Shown here: in pieces, positions 34,817 to 43,784 of the stretch | Position numbering within the stretch: position 1 is the first letter of the stretch | How the letters are laid out: the number at the start of each line of letters is the position of its first letter | NCBI GenBank assembly: GCA_037903475.1 | Contig: JBAJFG010000047.1 | Coordinates: 4,688,001 to 4,752,000, forward strand | DNA: 64,000 nucleotides | Source: Ancylostoma caninum | Lineage: Eukaryota; Nematoda; Chromadorea; Rhabditida; Ancylostomatidae | Direction of reading: 5' to 3' | The notes under the pieces: generated by a model | Told to the model about the DNA's origin: nothing | The model's input: the letters and a program-made list of their open reading frames with translations, nothing else | Database searches by the model: none | Made by a program: the position numbers and the translations under genes

Positions 34817-35203
34817 ATGATTCCAAATCGAAATCTTTTATGTGTCGTGTGCATAATAAGCTTGTTCCTATTCCCACCTTGTCTTGCAAATCAATATCAA
34901 ATATGCGGTACCTACCCATTTGCCAACGTTCTTTCGCTCCCGAAGATAGTTCAGTGTCACGTTTCTAATACAGAACCAATGGTTAAAACCAGAGTTCAAC
35001 TTTACGCGCATAAAAATACTCCTATCCAAATTCCAGCACAAAATTGTTATCAGGATATTATAAGGGTCTCCGTTTATAACATACTTTATGTGAGAACATC
35101 CCACACCATTTTGGACAGACAGCGCATTTCTATGCTTGCTTGTGTTCCTTGGTCAGGGTATTCCATAGTCAAAGTAGAGTCCAGGTTCAAAAAGGGAGTC
35201 TGA
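34817..35203 (+). pseudogene. Env-like N-terminal fragment of an LTR retroelement
   Basis: The 128-residue frame starts with a clear signal peptide (hydrophobic residues 6-25 ending CLA) followed by a cysteine-containing ectodomain-like stretch. It stops without a transmembrane segment, far shorter than any envelope protein. Its position after gag, where pol should lie between, points to an internally deleted env-bearing LTR element of the nematode type. The family call is inferred from layout and signal peptide; I cannot name the closest element. A hairpin lies just upstream (34718-34748). Confidence 0.5.
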
Positions 35204-35335
35204 GTTCCTTAGTGTGTGGGATAAAAGTCCAGGGAAAGGATAAAGGTATGGGTCCTCGCGTAATACGGTTATGAAAATAATAAAGGTTAGGGACCCCAAA
35301 CTACTACCTTAAATATATAGCATAAGTAAATTACA

Positions 35336-35346
35336 TGGAGGTTCCG
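35336..35346 (+). other. Putative primer-binding site 1 (TGGAGGTTCCG)
   Basis: TTACA followed by TGGAGGTTCCG. The same string follows an LTR-like end at 38567 and the defined 5' LTR at 41362. TGG complements the CCA end of a tRNA, the standard start of an LTR primer-binding site. The identity of the tRNA is not known. Confidence 0.55.
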
Positions 35347-35629
35347 CACCAGGTTACTACTTCTAGGAACTCGGCAAAAGAACTCACCCCCCCCCCTCAA
35401 ATAGCTAATAATGAACGGTCATCGATGCCAACGAAGGGCTGTACCATAATTTTTTGAAATATTTTTGTTTGACCGACAAGCTAAGGTAAGTAATAAGTAT
35501 TAAGCGCTAAGAAAAGATAAGGTAAGTAATAAGTAGTAAGCGCAAGTCCCTTTCCACTCATCTAACGCGAGGCTAACATAAGGAATTGTAAGAATTAAGA
35601 ACCAAATAGTGACAGGAGCTTAGGCTCCA

Positions 35630-35780
35630 CATTCTTATGAGTGAAGCAAAAGTCCTGGCCAGGCAAGCGACACCCTAGTTATTTAAGTAAGTAACTAGGA
35701 TTAAAAAGTTAAGATAAGACAAGAATAAGTGTCCGCTTTGGAAAACAAATAATGCGCAAAAGTAAGTAGACATTCCCTAT
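35630..35780 (+). promoter_or_regulatory. Retroelement leader, unit 2
   Basis: ATGAGTGAAGC(A/G)AAAGTCC..., the palindrome CCTGGCCAGG at 35654-35663, then CAAGCGACACCCT and AAGTGTCCGCTT. It matches the leader of unit 3 (38781-38910) closely and the unit 1 and 4 leaders in the palindrome and the GAAGC(G)A core. Confidence 0.6.
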
Positions 35781-35920
35781 GTTGTCACATCCTTCAACCT
35801 CCCCTCCCATATACTACTCTAGATCTCTTCTACCCTCCTATTCCACGCCAAACTCATAACCCATCATATCCAAGACGACTCAATTTTTCCCTCTTTCCAG
35901 AAAACTACTATCACCTCCAA

Positions 35921-36570
35921 ATGGCCGCCCAAGCTCTGCTAAAAAGCTTTCGGAGTTCGTGGATCGCCACCACGGATACAACATGGTGCCGGAAACGGCA
36001 TGGTACCTGAGGGACTCCATGGAGATTCCATCCGAGCTAGACTCGGAACCTGGTCATGTCATGCGGCGGACCAGGATCATCGAAGTCGTAGACGGGCGAC
36101 GCTTCGATCTCGTCCCCGCACACCGTAGGGAAGCGTACATTTACGCTCTGCTACCGGTAGCGCTCAGCGCATATGACGGGGAAACATTCGAAGAAGTCCC
36201 CGACTTCACCGCGGCCCTGGTGAAGCCAGATCTAACGGCTGCCACGCACTTTTGTGTGTGCGAAGAGTGCGAGGGCAACAGAACCCTCGTACAGCACGCG
36301 GAGGAAGCCCAGATGGTGCCGTTGGCACACCCCGATGCTCCGCTCATACAGCTAGCAATGGATGGAGCACACATGCTCCCCATGGAGCGGATTTGGCTGA
36401 GACTGCCGAGGACGGTCATACGCGACCGTCGCAACGTATGGCTTAATCCTTGGGAGTGGGTACAAAAGACTCCTCAGATTCGGAGGAGGAGTTTTCGGAT
36501 GAAGAAGAGGAAGAGGAGGGCGTCTACTCGGAGAAGGGTACTGAAAAAGGCCCTTTCACTTCATGCAGTA
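35921..36570 (+). pseudogene. Copy 2 of the C-x-C-x2-C...QH retroelement protein family (frameshifted start)
   Basis: The start MAAQALLK at 35921 corresponds to MAQSAMLKK of copy 3. One A is missing from an A-run at 35941-35945, so the rest of the protein is one frame off (open 35944 to 36747). It shares with copy 3 the order EIVDGR...VP.HRR.AY.YA, then HFCVCEECEGNRTLVQH, PDAPLIQL, ME.IWLRLPR and NPWE. After NPWE the conserved acidic tail (SSDSEEEFSDEEEEEEGVY, about 36470-36540) lies in the -1 frame. A splice-donor-like GCA/GTAAGT follows at about 36568. Function unknown. The Cys/His motif could bind zinc. Confidence 0.6.
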
Positions 36571-36749
36571 AGTATACCATGCTTCCATTTTCATTTTCAG
36601 TCCTCTTTCGTTGCAATAGTCCAAAAAAGTACATATTATCGTAGTCTCGTTCGCTACCGTAGTCTAGAGAAGGATATTATCGCAGCCGCCGCGCCGCGAA
36701 TTGATCAATCACCTCGGCGCCTTGTCACTGAGCCGCCGCCAAGATAATT

Positions 36750-37800
36750 TTGCCGGAATTATTGACTCCCACAAGCTCTCGAGCCGCAGGAGTTATCTGC
36801 GCACATCCAAAACGATCCATCAAGTAGATGAGCCGAATCGAGGCCAGAAATCGGCCACCATTACTCTTTCGGAAGCCTCCCCTAGGAACAAGAAGATCAA
36901 GTGGTTCAGCTGAAACCGAACACGAGAAGACATTCATCACTACCGTAGTCAGACAGCCCCGCCCACTTCCGCTTCTACATAGAGCCGACTACTTCTAGCC
37001 CTTCTACATTTTCTCGCCCAGTGCACCCAAGCTCCACAGCCCACCAGCCCACTGCCGAACACGACTCAACTCCAGCAGAGAAGGTACGATATTATTTCCT
37101 CCTAGTCTAACACACTAACGTGCATTGCACTTCACTAACGTTAGTTAACTTCCTTTTTTCTTCTTTTTTCATCCTTTTCCCACTTCGGTTCCATCGGTAA
37201 GGAAACCCCACTTTGCTGTTTTCATCGTCGTAGGAAATTAAAACTCTAGCCTTTCGTTATTCTTTTCATCCATATTTCTTAAGAGAAGTAATTATCCTCA
37301 ACTTTTGCATCTCCTCAGAGTTCGTTCCATACTTCAAAAAAAAGGACACTTTCAATCTGCACACCCTCACTTTCGCTCGCATCTCTCTCTCAAAAAAAGA
37401 GAGGTCGCTTTCATTCTTCCCTCCGACCCTCCGAAACAATATTTATTCTAGCGTAAAAAGGTACAGTAACAAAACAACAGTGAATAGGTATAAGAAAAAT
37501 CGCTTCAAATCAATAGAAAAGAAATCATAGTAGAACATTTCTCTTCCACTCTTCCACTCATCTCCTTTAGTCTTCTTCGATTCCAATCCAGGAAAAAGGC
37601 TGAATTCGAGCCATTCGGTTCCACCATTTTGTAGGTCGCGCCTCATTCCGAAAACAGAAAAGAAAAATATTTCCTCCATTCTTTAAATTTTCACCTGCCA
37701 AACTGTCCCGCACCCAACCGAAAAGCCGCAGCCTCTCACGCCGCACAAAACGCAGACTTCGGTACGACGAGGCTAGGGAAAAATACCTCACCCGAAGTGT
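36750..37800 (+). other. Downstream part of retroelement unit 2
   Basis: Stretches around 36725-37080 (CATCACTACCGTAG, CCCCGCCCACTTC, ACCATTACTCTTT, AAGTGGTTCAG) recur downstream of copy 3 at 39890-40240, so the two units share a 3' region beyond the ORF. 37080-37800 is pyrimidine-rich and non-coding as far as I can see. Confidence 0.5.
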
Positions 37801-38566
37801 AAGAAAAGCAAAAAAAATCACCTGTGCTGACTAAGCATAAATTACATTATCCCATCCGTACACATTTAATTACTAATCTTTCCAACCATAGCAATAGTTA
37901 CATTGTTACTAATCCTTCCAACTATACCGAAAGCGGACAGGCAAGTGCATAAAGGGCCATTAACAGATCACTCCAACCACACTACAAACCGCGCAAACAG
38001 ATGCACAAAGCGCCATAAGTAAAACTCGCTCGAGGCACGCGCGATCCTGGCACAATGTGGAGAAGGTGGTATAAAAGAGAAATGGGAGGAGCTTCAGCTC
38101 TCATTCCATTCCTCCTTTTCCCAATACATACTCGCTTTTTCCCCTTTTATTACTCTTAATCCTTGAATCCGGTTACTATTTTGTAGTTGTTTTTGTAACG
38201 TTGAATTTTTGCCCACTCGCAGGGGCAGGAGGGGTCTCCCTCCTGCCCCATATAGGCCATCTGTAAAAGGCCCCTATGCTTTGGAAATATTTGCTCTCTA
38301 CTATATAACGCCCGACTGAGTACTCTTTTCTCTTGCTTCTGTGCTTTGTAACTTGAATAATAAATCGCTTGCTTGATGATGTACTGTAAGAGTTGCGGAA
38401 CCCCAACCTAAGACTAGGAAATCCTCTCCCACAAAACCAAAGGAAGTCGTCATTTTTGGATAAACTATTAAAGAATCCGGATGCCCAACTGAACTAATAG
38501 TGGTAGACTAGGGAGACTGAGAGAAGAATAAATTAATAAACCCACAGAGAGAGGAAGCTTATTACA
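37801..38566 (+). repeat. LTR-like region of retroelement unit 3
   Basis: Ends TTATTACA directly before the primer-binding-like TGGAGGTTCCG. It contains a TATAAAA-type box (GGTATAAAAGAG, about 38069), a very strong hairpin (38222-38249) and an AATAAA at about 38360, the order of promoter, leader and polyadenylation expected in an LTR. The left border is not defined and no partner LTR is seen. Confidence 0.45.
38222..38249 (+). terminator. Perfect 12 bp GC-rich hairpin in the LTR-like region
   Basis: GGGGCAGGAGGG, loop GTCT, CCCTCCTGCCCC: 12 perfect pairs with a 4-base loop. It lies about 110 bp upstream of an AATAAA, so it may shape the 5' or 3' end of the element's RNA. The assignment as terminator-like is inference; it could instead be a packaging or translational structure. 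Confidence 0.4.
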
Positions 38567-38577
38567 TGGAGGTTCCG
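38567..38577 (+). other. Putative primer-binding site 2 (TGGAGGTTCCG)
   Basis: Follows TTACA exactly as at 35336 and 41362. The next bases diverge (GACTAGG here, CACCAGG at the first site, GCTGCCG at the third). Downstream GGCAAAAGAACTC also recurs at 35372. Confidence 0.55.
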
Positions 38578-38780
38578 GACTAGGTTTCTTAATATTAGAT
38601 ACCTGGCAAAAGAACTCCCCCCCCCCACACTTTGATGTAAGAAAAGCATAGTAAGTGTCCGTAACTAATGTCATACATAAGCGCTAAGTCACCATTCACT
38701 CCTTTGACGCGAGGCCAACATAAGAAAATTAGGATCCGTAAACCAAGTGACAGGGGCATAAGCCCCAACGGGTTACATTT

Positions 38781-38930
38781 TATGAGTGAAGCGAAAGTCC
38801 TGGCCAGGCAAGCGACACCCTCGCGTAAGTATGTAGTAAAAGACAAGACATAAGTGTCCGCTTAAAAGAAATAAAGCGCAAAAAGTAGGTAAGCATATCC
38901 CTTTCTACCACATTACTTGACCTCTCTTTT
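38781..38930 (+). promoter_or_regulatory. Retroelement leader, unit 3
   Basis: Palindrome CCTGGCCAGG at 38799-38808, preceded by GAAGCGAAAGT and followed by CAAGCGACACCCT. Sits about 230 bp after the primer-binding-like site and about 240 bp before the ORF. Confidence 0.6.
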
Positions 38931-39046
38931 CTACTAACTACTCCTACTCCAACTACCATGAACAACGTTAAATACATCACATTCCATCTCGAGTCCAAAC
39001 CTTTTCTCACTCCATGATTACAGAAACTCACTCAACTATCAACGCA

Positions 39047-39742
39047 ATGGCTCAATCCGCTATGCTGAAAAAGCTCGCCCATTTCCTCGACGCGCAAGGT
39101 ACTTGTCGTGAAAGACTCATGCAGGCTTGCATCAACTATAATCGTGATAGATGTCCCTCGCCGATGAGCTTTTTACCCGACACTATGGTGGTTCGCTTGA
39201 CCACAATGATAGAGATTGTGGACGGCAGGCCACTGGACGAAGTTCCCGATCATAGACGAGACGCATACGTTTATGCAGCGCTGGAGAAAGCCATAGAGGC
39301 TTACGATGATGACACGGATGCCGAGCTGCCCGACATCCAAGCCGCTCTCCTACGGACCGACCTATGTGCGGCTTCGCACTTCTGCGGGTGTGAAGAGTGC
39401 GGTGGAGAAGCCACGCTAAAGCAGCACAAGGACCGCTTCCTCGGAACGAGGTATCCGTTCGCGCCTCTCCTGCAGCTGGGGCTAGGAGGACCAGAGCGGA
39501 TGGTCCTTATGGAGCAGGTGTGGCTCCGTCTGCCGAGAGTCATAGAATGGGGCCGCAAGAACATTCGCCAGAACCCCTGGGAGGTTTTGGTTCCCGAACC
39601 AGAATACCCCCGACAGTGTCCTCCGATTCATCAGATGAGGAGTTTTCGGACTCCGAACAGTCAACTGACGGGGTCTACACAAGCGATGAGGAAGGAGCAG
39701 ATGCTTAAAACTTTTTTCTTCTATTCTGTCACAACGCAGTGA
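39047..39742 (+). CDS. Copy 3 of the C-x-C-x2-C...QH retroelement protein family, open frame
   Basis: Uninterrupted 231-residue frame from MAQSAMLKK (an upstream ATG at 39014 would add 11 residues). I do not recognise the family. Visible features: IEIVDGRPLDEVPDHRRDAY near residues 50-70, a Cys/His cluster HFCGCEECGGEATLKQH around residues 110-126, PFAPLLQLGLGG, MEQVWLRLPR, then RQNPWE. The order is the same in copies at 35.9 and 42.1 kb. Beyond NPWE the main frame turns basic and ends, while the -1 frame carries a Ser/Asp/Glu-rich tail (about 39615-39708) resembling that of copy 2. A donor-like GCA/GTGAGT follows at about 39738. It is the first ORF after an LTR-type leader, the usual place of gag; a gag-like or accessory role is inference. 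Confidence 0.55.
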   Translation: MAQSAMLKKLAHFLDAQGTCRERLMQACINYNRDRCPSPMSFLPDTMVVRLTTMIEIVDGRPLDEVPDHRRDAYVYAALEKAIEAYDDDTDAELPDIQAALLRTDLCAASHFCGCEECGGEATLKQHKDRFLGTRYPFAPLLQLGLGGPERMVLMEQVWLRLPRVIEWGRKNIRQNPWEVLVPEPEYPRQCPPIHQMRSFRTPNSQLTGSTQAMRKEQMLKTFFFYSVTTQ

Positions 39743-40439
39743 GTCTCCTCTATGTATATTCTTTTCTAGTTTCGTAGCGTACGTTTTATCAGGTCCCAAA
39801 TTGCTCTTCTTTGTTAGGCTAATCCGATTACCGCAACCTCTTAATTCGTGAACAAATAGACATTAATCACCGCAACAGATGACCATGATTCGCAGCTACC
39901 GTAATACCGCGCCAAGATTAATGACAGCCACAACCTTCTAGATAAAGAGACGTGCGAAACCAAAATCATCTATCACGTAGACAAAGCAAGTCGAATCCAG
40001 AGCCTGAGAACCATTACTCTTTAAGAGGTCTCCCACAAGGGTTAAGGAAATTAAGTGGTTCAGACAAAGGCTGAAACGGCAAATATATTCATCACTATCG
40101 TAGCCCCGCCCACTTCTACTCCTATATAAACCCGAACTCTTCTAGCCACACTTCACCCACACTTCATACATCACTTTTACACCGCACATCTTCGCTGCCA
40201 ACAAGCCACGACACCACTCCAACAACTGCAACAGAAGATGCCAAACACCTCAGCGGCACCGGCCAGAATCAGTCTCCAGTCTACCACTCGAGGCTTTGTT
40301 CGTAGTAGGGAGGTGTTTAGTAACACCACTAGATGGTGGCACTTGTTTCATCAATATTATGAATCCTTTGTATGTTGATATCCACTCATTCGAAGGAATG
40401 AATGTCGCTACTATTCTCTCCAATCCACAGTCGCAGGTA
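39743..40439 (+). other. Downstream part of unit 3, with promoter-like box
   Basis: Homologous in patches to 36700-37080. CTCCTATATAAACCCGAACT at about 40129 is a TATA-box-like sequence in a region conserved between units. No intact ORF. Confidence 0.45.
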
Positions 40440-40862
40440 CACAGCGTTTAAAGTGTACAACCCTATATACCACTTGAAGCAGATTGGGAAAGTAAGATAC
40501 CCCAATTCCCAATAAATGAATACATAACTTATGTTGTAACTGAGGTTGATTTGTCGAAATCAAACATAGGCGATCACCAAAAATCTCAACTAAAAATCAT
40601 TTTGAGAAACCATTCAGAAGCCTTTGTGGGACCTAACGGCAATTTAGAAAGAAGTATATCGTGTCCCTCTAGAGAAGCGTTTGGTAATATAGAAGCAAAT
40701 ACTCTGAATGCTAAAAGACGAAATTATGAGAGGAAGTTCATCCCCACTCTGTGCACCTATAGTACTAGTACAGAAAAAAGATGCCAACAGATGGCGTTTT
40801 ACAATAGACGTTCGTGGCCTAAATGTCATAACTAAACCACAACAGTCAATCTTGCCTGATAT
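40440..40862 (+). pseudogene. Ty3/gypsy pol remnant, part A (start of reverse transcriptase)
   Basis: A frame near 40465-40650 gives ITYVVTEVDLSKSNIGDHQK-type pre-RT sequence. After a break, 40708-40862 gives the RT N-terminus with VLVQKKDANRWRFTIDVRGLN and SILPD. This is the standard Ty3/gypsy RT opening (motif R/W-R-F-x-I-D-x-R-x-L-N). The sequence stops mid-domain where an LTR element (40863-44277) is inserted and continues at 44282. Frame breaks upstream of RT show it is dead. Confidence 0.8.
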
Positions 40863-41361
40863 TGTAATGAGCCGCTTCGATTACGTATTTTAACTCTCGG
40901 CTTTTAGACGCAAACAGCCAGTTGTACTCTCTAGGGTTTTAAGGATCAGCTCTCTCGCGCGCGGCGCGAGATTTATTCGCGCGCAGCCTGAAATTTATGG
41001 TGCAGCCAGAGCATAAAAGGAGGGCCGATAACAAGGGGACGGCTCAGTTCCTCCGTTCCGCCGCGGATCCGGATGGACCAGGATCGACGTCTCGATCATG
41101 AATCTGTTTATTTAATTTTTCTTGTATCTTCTTTGTATGCTCCAAATATATTTTGTTCATGATTGCGATTTCCCTCCGAACCGCTATTCGCTTCGCTTTC
41201 CCGCTTATGTCGCATTGCCATTGCTTCGAATAAATGCTTAATCTTAACAGGTGTTCATTTCTTTATGCCTCCTAATCGGCTAAAGTTCGGAAACCGGATT
41301 ACTTCTCTTGATCATTGAAAAATTGCGAAACTCAGAACTCGCAAACCCTCTGAACTTTACA
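40863..41361 (+). repeat. 5' LTR of the nested element
   Basis: TG...CA ends. TATA-like GCATAAAAGG is at 41011-41020 and AATAAA at 41229-41234. A GC-rich hairpin (TCTCGCGCGCGGCGCGAGA, about 40952-40970) lies upstream of the TATA-like box. Confidence 0.88.
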
Positions 41362-41372
41362 TGGAGGTTCCG
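41362..41372 (+). other. Primer-binding site of the nested element
   Basis: TGGAGGTTCCG immediately follows the 5' LTR, the canonical position. The next bases differ from the other two sites, so pairing probably covers about 11-12 nt or involves different tRNA isoforms. Confidence 0.7.
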
Positions 41373-41839
41373 GCTGCCGCAGTATTTCTGAAAACTTCCG
41401 CCAAACATTTTGGAAAAAAATCACATAGACATGCATGTTTACATCTCTGGCGCTCGCAATCCTCTTCACATCATGCTCTTCTTCCCATTCTTTTTCCGTT
41501 CTCCCATCTATCCTCAACCTTTGTCCAATTGCCAACACACCCATAAACAACCAAAGCGCTACCAACGGCATTTTGACAAACGTTTCTTTAGCCGCAAAAG
41601 GAACAACACATGACGTATCAAACTAAGACAACCCCTTATGCCATATCATCCATACGGGATACACCGTGTCTTTCAGTTTAGAGAACAACTGCACTCACTG
41701 CCACCCTAATTTTACGAATATTCCGCTTAACACGCAGTAACAAGGGAGTACAAGTCACACACGCCGCTTCATTTTACATGTGAAGCTGTTTGAAAAGGGT
41801 AAAAAAATAATAATGCGAATAAATGTATAGCAGACAAAA

Positions 41840-42010
41840 ACTGTGTGACATAGATTTAGCTACGGGTACACACGAAGCGAGCAAAAACCCTGGCCAGGTA
41901 GTCTCGGACTTCGCACGGAGTAAACACACATACAGACACCGAGAACTTAACAAAGACACTCCCCTTAGCAAGCAATTAGTTATATCGCTTCAATTGTTCT
42001 CCTTTGTCTC
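41840..42010 (+). promoter_or_regulatory. Leader of the nested element with CCTGGCCAGG palindrome
   Basis: Palindrome at 41889-41898 within CGAAGCGAGCAAAAAC...TAGTCTCGGACTTCGC. Near-identical to the leader at 31249-31340 and related to those at 35.65 and 38.8 kb. It lies after the PBS and before the first ORF, where retroviral dimerisation/packaging signals sit. Confidence 0.6.
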
Positions 42011-42111
42011 ACCCACATATCTTCCCTCTATCTTTCCTTTCTGATCAACATGTGCAAGTTCCGTGTCAATCGCCGTATCTTAAGCATAACTCTATCATTC
42101 CAGTCAACGAA

Positions 42112-42726
42112 ATGCCTGCGAATCCGCTCATGGCTAAAATTAACTACCTCATCGAGATGTCTCCAATACTACAGGCATCACGCCCCTCCCACGAAATTGA
42201 GGAAGAAATCAAAAACATGAGGTCGAACCTCCAGCTGTTACCCCTCGCCACCCCCGCCGCTACTAGAAACAACAGGGTAGCTAGGCTATCCGATAAACTC
42301 GAAGAATTGCACGGACTTCGCCTCTCGGACATAAGCTACGATTCCCTCTATCACCATGTTTACGAAATTATGAGCGGCTGTAGTGCCGCTTACAATGGCA
42401 CGTGTGGCGACCTACTACCGCGACCACGGAAGGCAATTCTGAGAGAAGACCTAGACAGCACGTCGTGCCTATTCCCTTGTGAGAAATGTGGCGTTCGTCG
42501 CCACACCCTCAATCAACACCTTGTTAGGCGATACAACGCCTACCTCCTGCACCCTTACGCACCGCTCCTCGATTTTGCCTATGGAGAGGCAACGCAGCGG
42601 ATGGTCAGCTTAGAACAAGTTTGGGTTGAAGTACCCAAAATAAGAGTCCGTGGCCGCTCACTCACTTGGCAAGAACTGGAGGAAATTTACCCCTCAGAGA
42701 ATAAGTCTGGAACATGCCACCGTTAA
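42112..42726 (+). CDS. Copy 4 of the Cys/His retroelement protein family, intact ORF
   Basis: 204-residue frame from MPANPLMAK (an in-frame upstream ATG at 42004 is less likely because it lies in the leader). I do not recognise the family. It has an N-terminal Leu-rich stretch with RSNLQLLPLATPAATRNNR, then LEELHGLRLSDISYDSL, a Cys/His cluster CLFPCEKCGVRRHTLNQH around residues 125-142, LLHPYAPLLDFAYGE, LEQVWVEVPK and a C-terminal TWQELEEIYP. Broken copy 1 is its close relative. Copies 2 and 3 align more distantly over the cluster and the (M/L)EQVW...P segment. It lacks the acidic tail. As first ORF after the leader, a capsid or nucleic-acid-binding role is a guess. Confidence 0.6.
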   Translation: MPANPLMAKINYLIEMSPILQASRPSHEIEEEIKNMRSNLQLLPLATPAATRNNRVARLSDKLEELHGLRLSDISYDSLYHHVYEIMSGCSAAYNGTCGDLLPRPRKAILREDLDSTSCLFPCEKCGVRRHTLNQHLVRRYNAYLLHPYAPLLDFAYGEATQRMVSLEQVWVEVPKIRVRGRSLTWQELEEIYPSENKSGTCHR

Positions 42727-43188
42727 TTCTACTCTCCGTCGCAATCCAATATGGTGAGCTCAAATAATCTTTTCTTTTTTTTGGCTATGACTAACAAAAA
42801 ATTTCAGTGGGAAGCTATCATTTGCTTTTTCTTAGCGGCCATAATAAATCTTCCCCTACGGACAATTACGGGCGCGGGTAAAACATGCCCTTTAAGTACA
42901 CCAATCAGTTTTTGTGATGGAATACAATGCACCCGACTTTTAAGTAAGATGTACTTCCATCTAAGCCACCTCAATTTTTCACGCCATGGCTAGTGGCACC
43001 AAACTGACAGTACTTTTAGTACATCCAAATACATGAAATTCCAAAATCCCCAAACACCTATTTGTTTGTAACTTCTAGGACAAAACAATCAGTCAATCCT
43101 TTGAAGAAAACCGTAAGCGTGTACAAACACACTCTAAGGACATCTCCTTTGCATAAATAATACGTTCAGTTCGGTTCCAGCTTCTACC
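42727..43188 (+). other. Inter-ORF region of the nested element
   Basis: A short hydrophobic frame (42751-42993) precedes sequence shared with 32190-32250. No clear protein. May hold splice or internal start signals for the second ORF. Confidence 0.35.
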
Positions 43189-43737
43189 ATGCCACGCCCA
43201 CCGTGCCATATATACATATATATACTTTGCCGCAACGCAACAACAATCCGCTTCCAGCTTACTACTTATTCCACCACTAGTATTCTCGACTACCTCGCAT
43301 TCAACGAGCCGTCAAATACCATTATGAAACCGCTCCCACCGCAATCAACCCGCTTTGCTCCCGGCAAACGCCATCGCAACAACTCGTCCTCTGATGATTC
43401 AACGGCTTCCCTCAAATCCCTGCTAATATGCTCTGACGGGACCGTAAATAACGTCCTTATATCACCACCTAAGCCAATAGAAGTAGTACACCCTCTTCAA
43501 CATAAGACCATATCTACCACTAAGCTCGACAACTGCCTTCTTTGTAAAGGACATCATTACACCTGGCTGTGTCGCACACCCTTACCCTTCAATTATAAGG
43601 CAACAGTTCTTTTAGTGCAGCGCCAGCTGTGCCCCAAATGCCTCCGTAGACACCATCTCTCATACTACCTAGATACTCAGCTTTGTTCCAAATGTAACGG
43701 AAACGATCACGCTACCGTTTTATGCCAGAAGTAACGC
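43189..43737 (+). CDS. CCHC zinc-knuckle protein of the nested LTR element
   Basis: 182 codons to the TAA. The C-terminal third has gag-type zinc knuckles: CLLCKGHHYTWLC (C-x2-C-x3-H-x4-C layout), a second CPKCLRRHHL whose last cysteine is missing, and CSKCNGNDHATVLC. Nucleocapsid knuckles of this tandem kind are typical of BEL/Pao gag, also found in some gypsy elements. The N-terminal part is polar and Pro/Thr/Ser-rich. The stop is about 45 bp upstream of the polypurine tract, so the element ends right after it and pol is absent. It likely coats the element's RNA; whether the whole is intact gag or a deletion relic is open. Confidence 0.6.
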
Positions 43738-43784
43738 CTATTTACTTTTGTTCCGGAGGACCGGAACTTTTTCGAGGGGTAGGA

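Noticed and set aside
34817..35203. Signal-peptide ORF as a secreted host effector
   Set aside because: Position right after gag and before LTR-like sequence favours a truncated env-like fragment; no intron or host-gene context.
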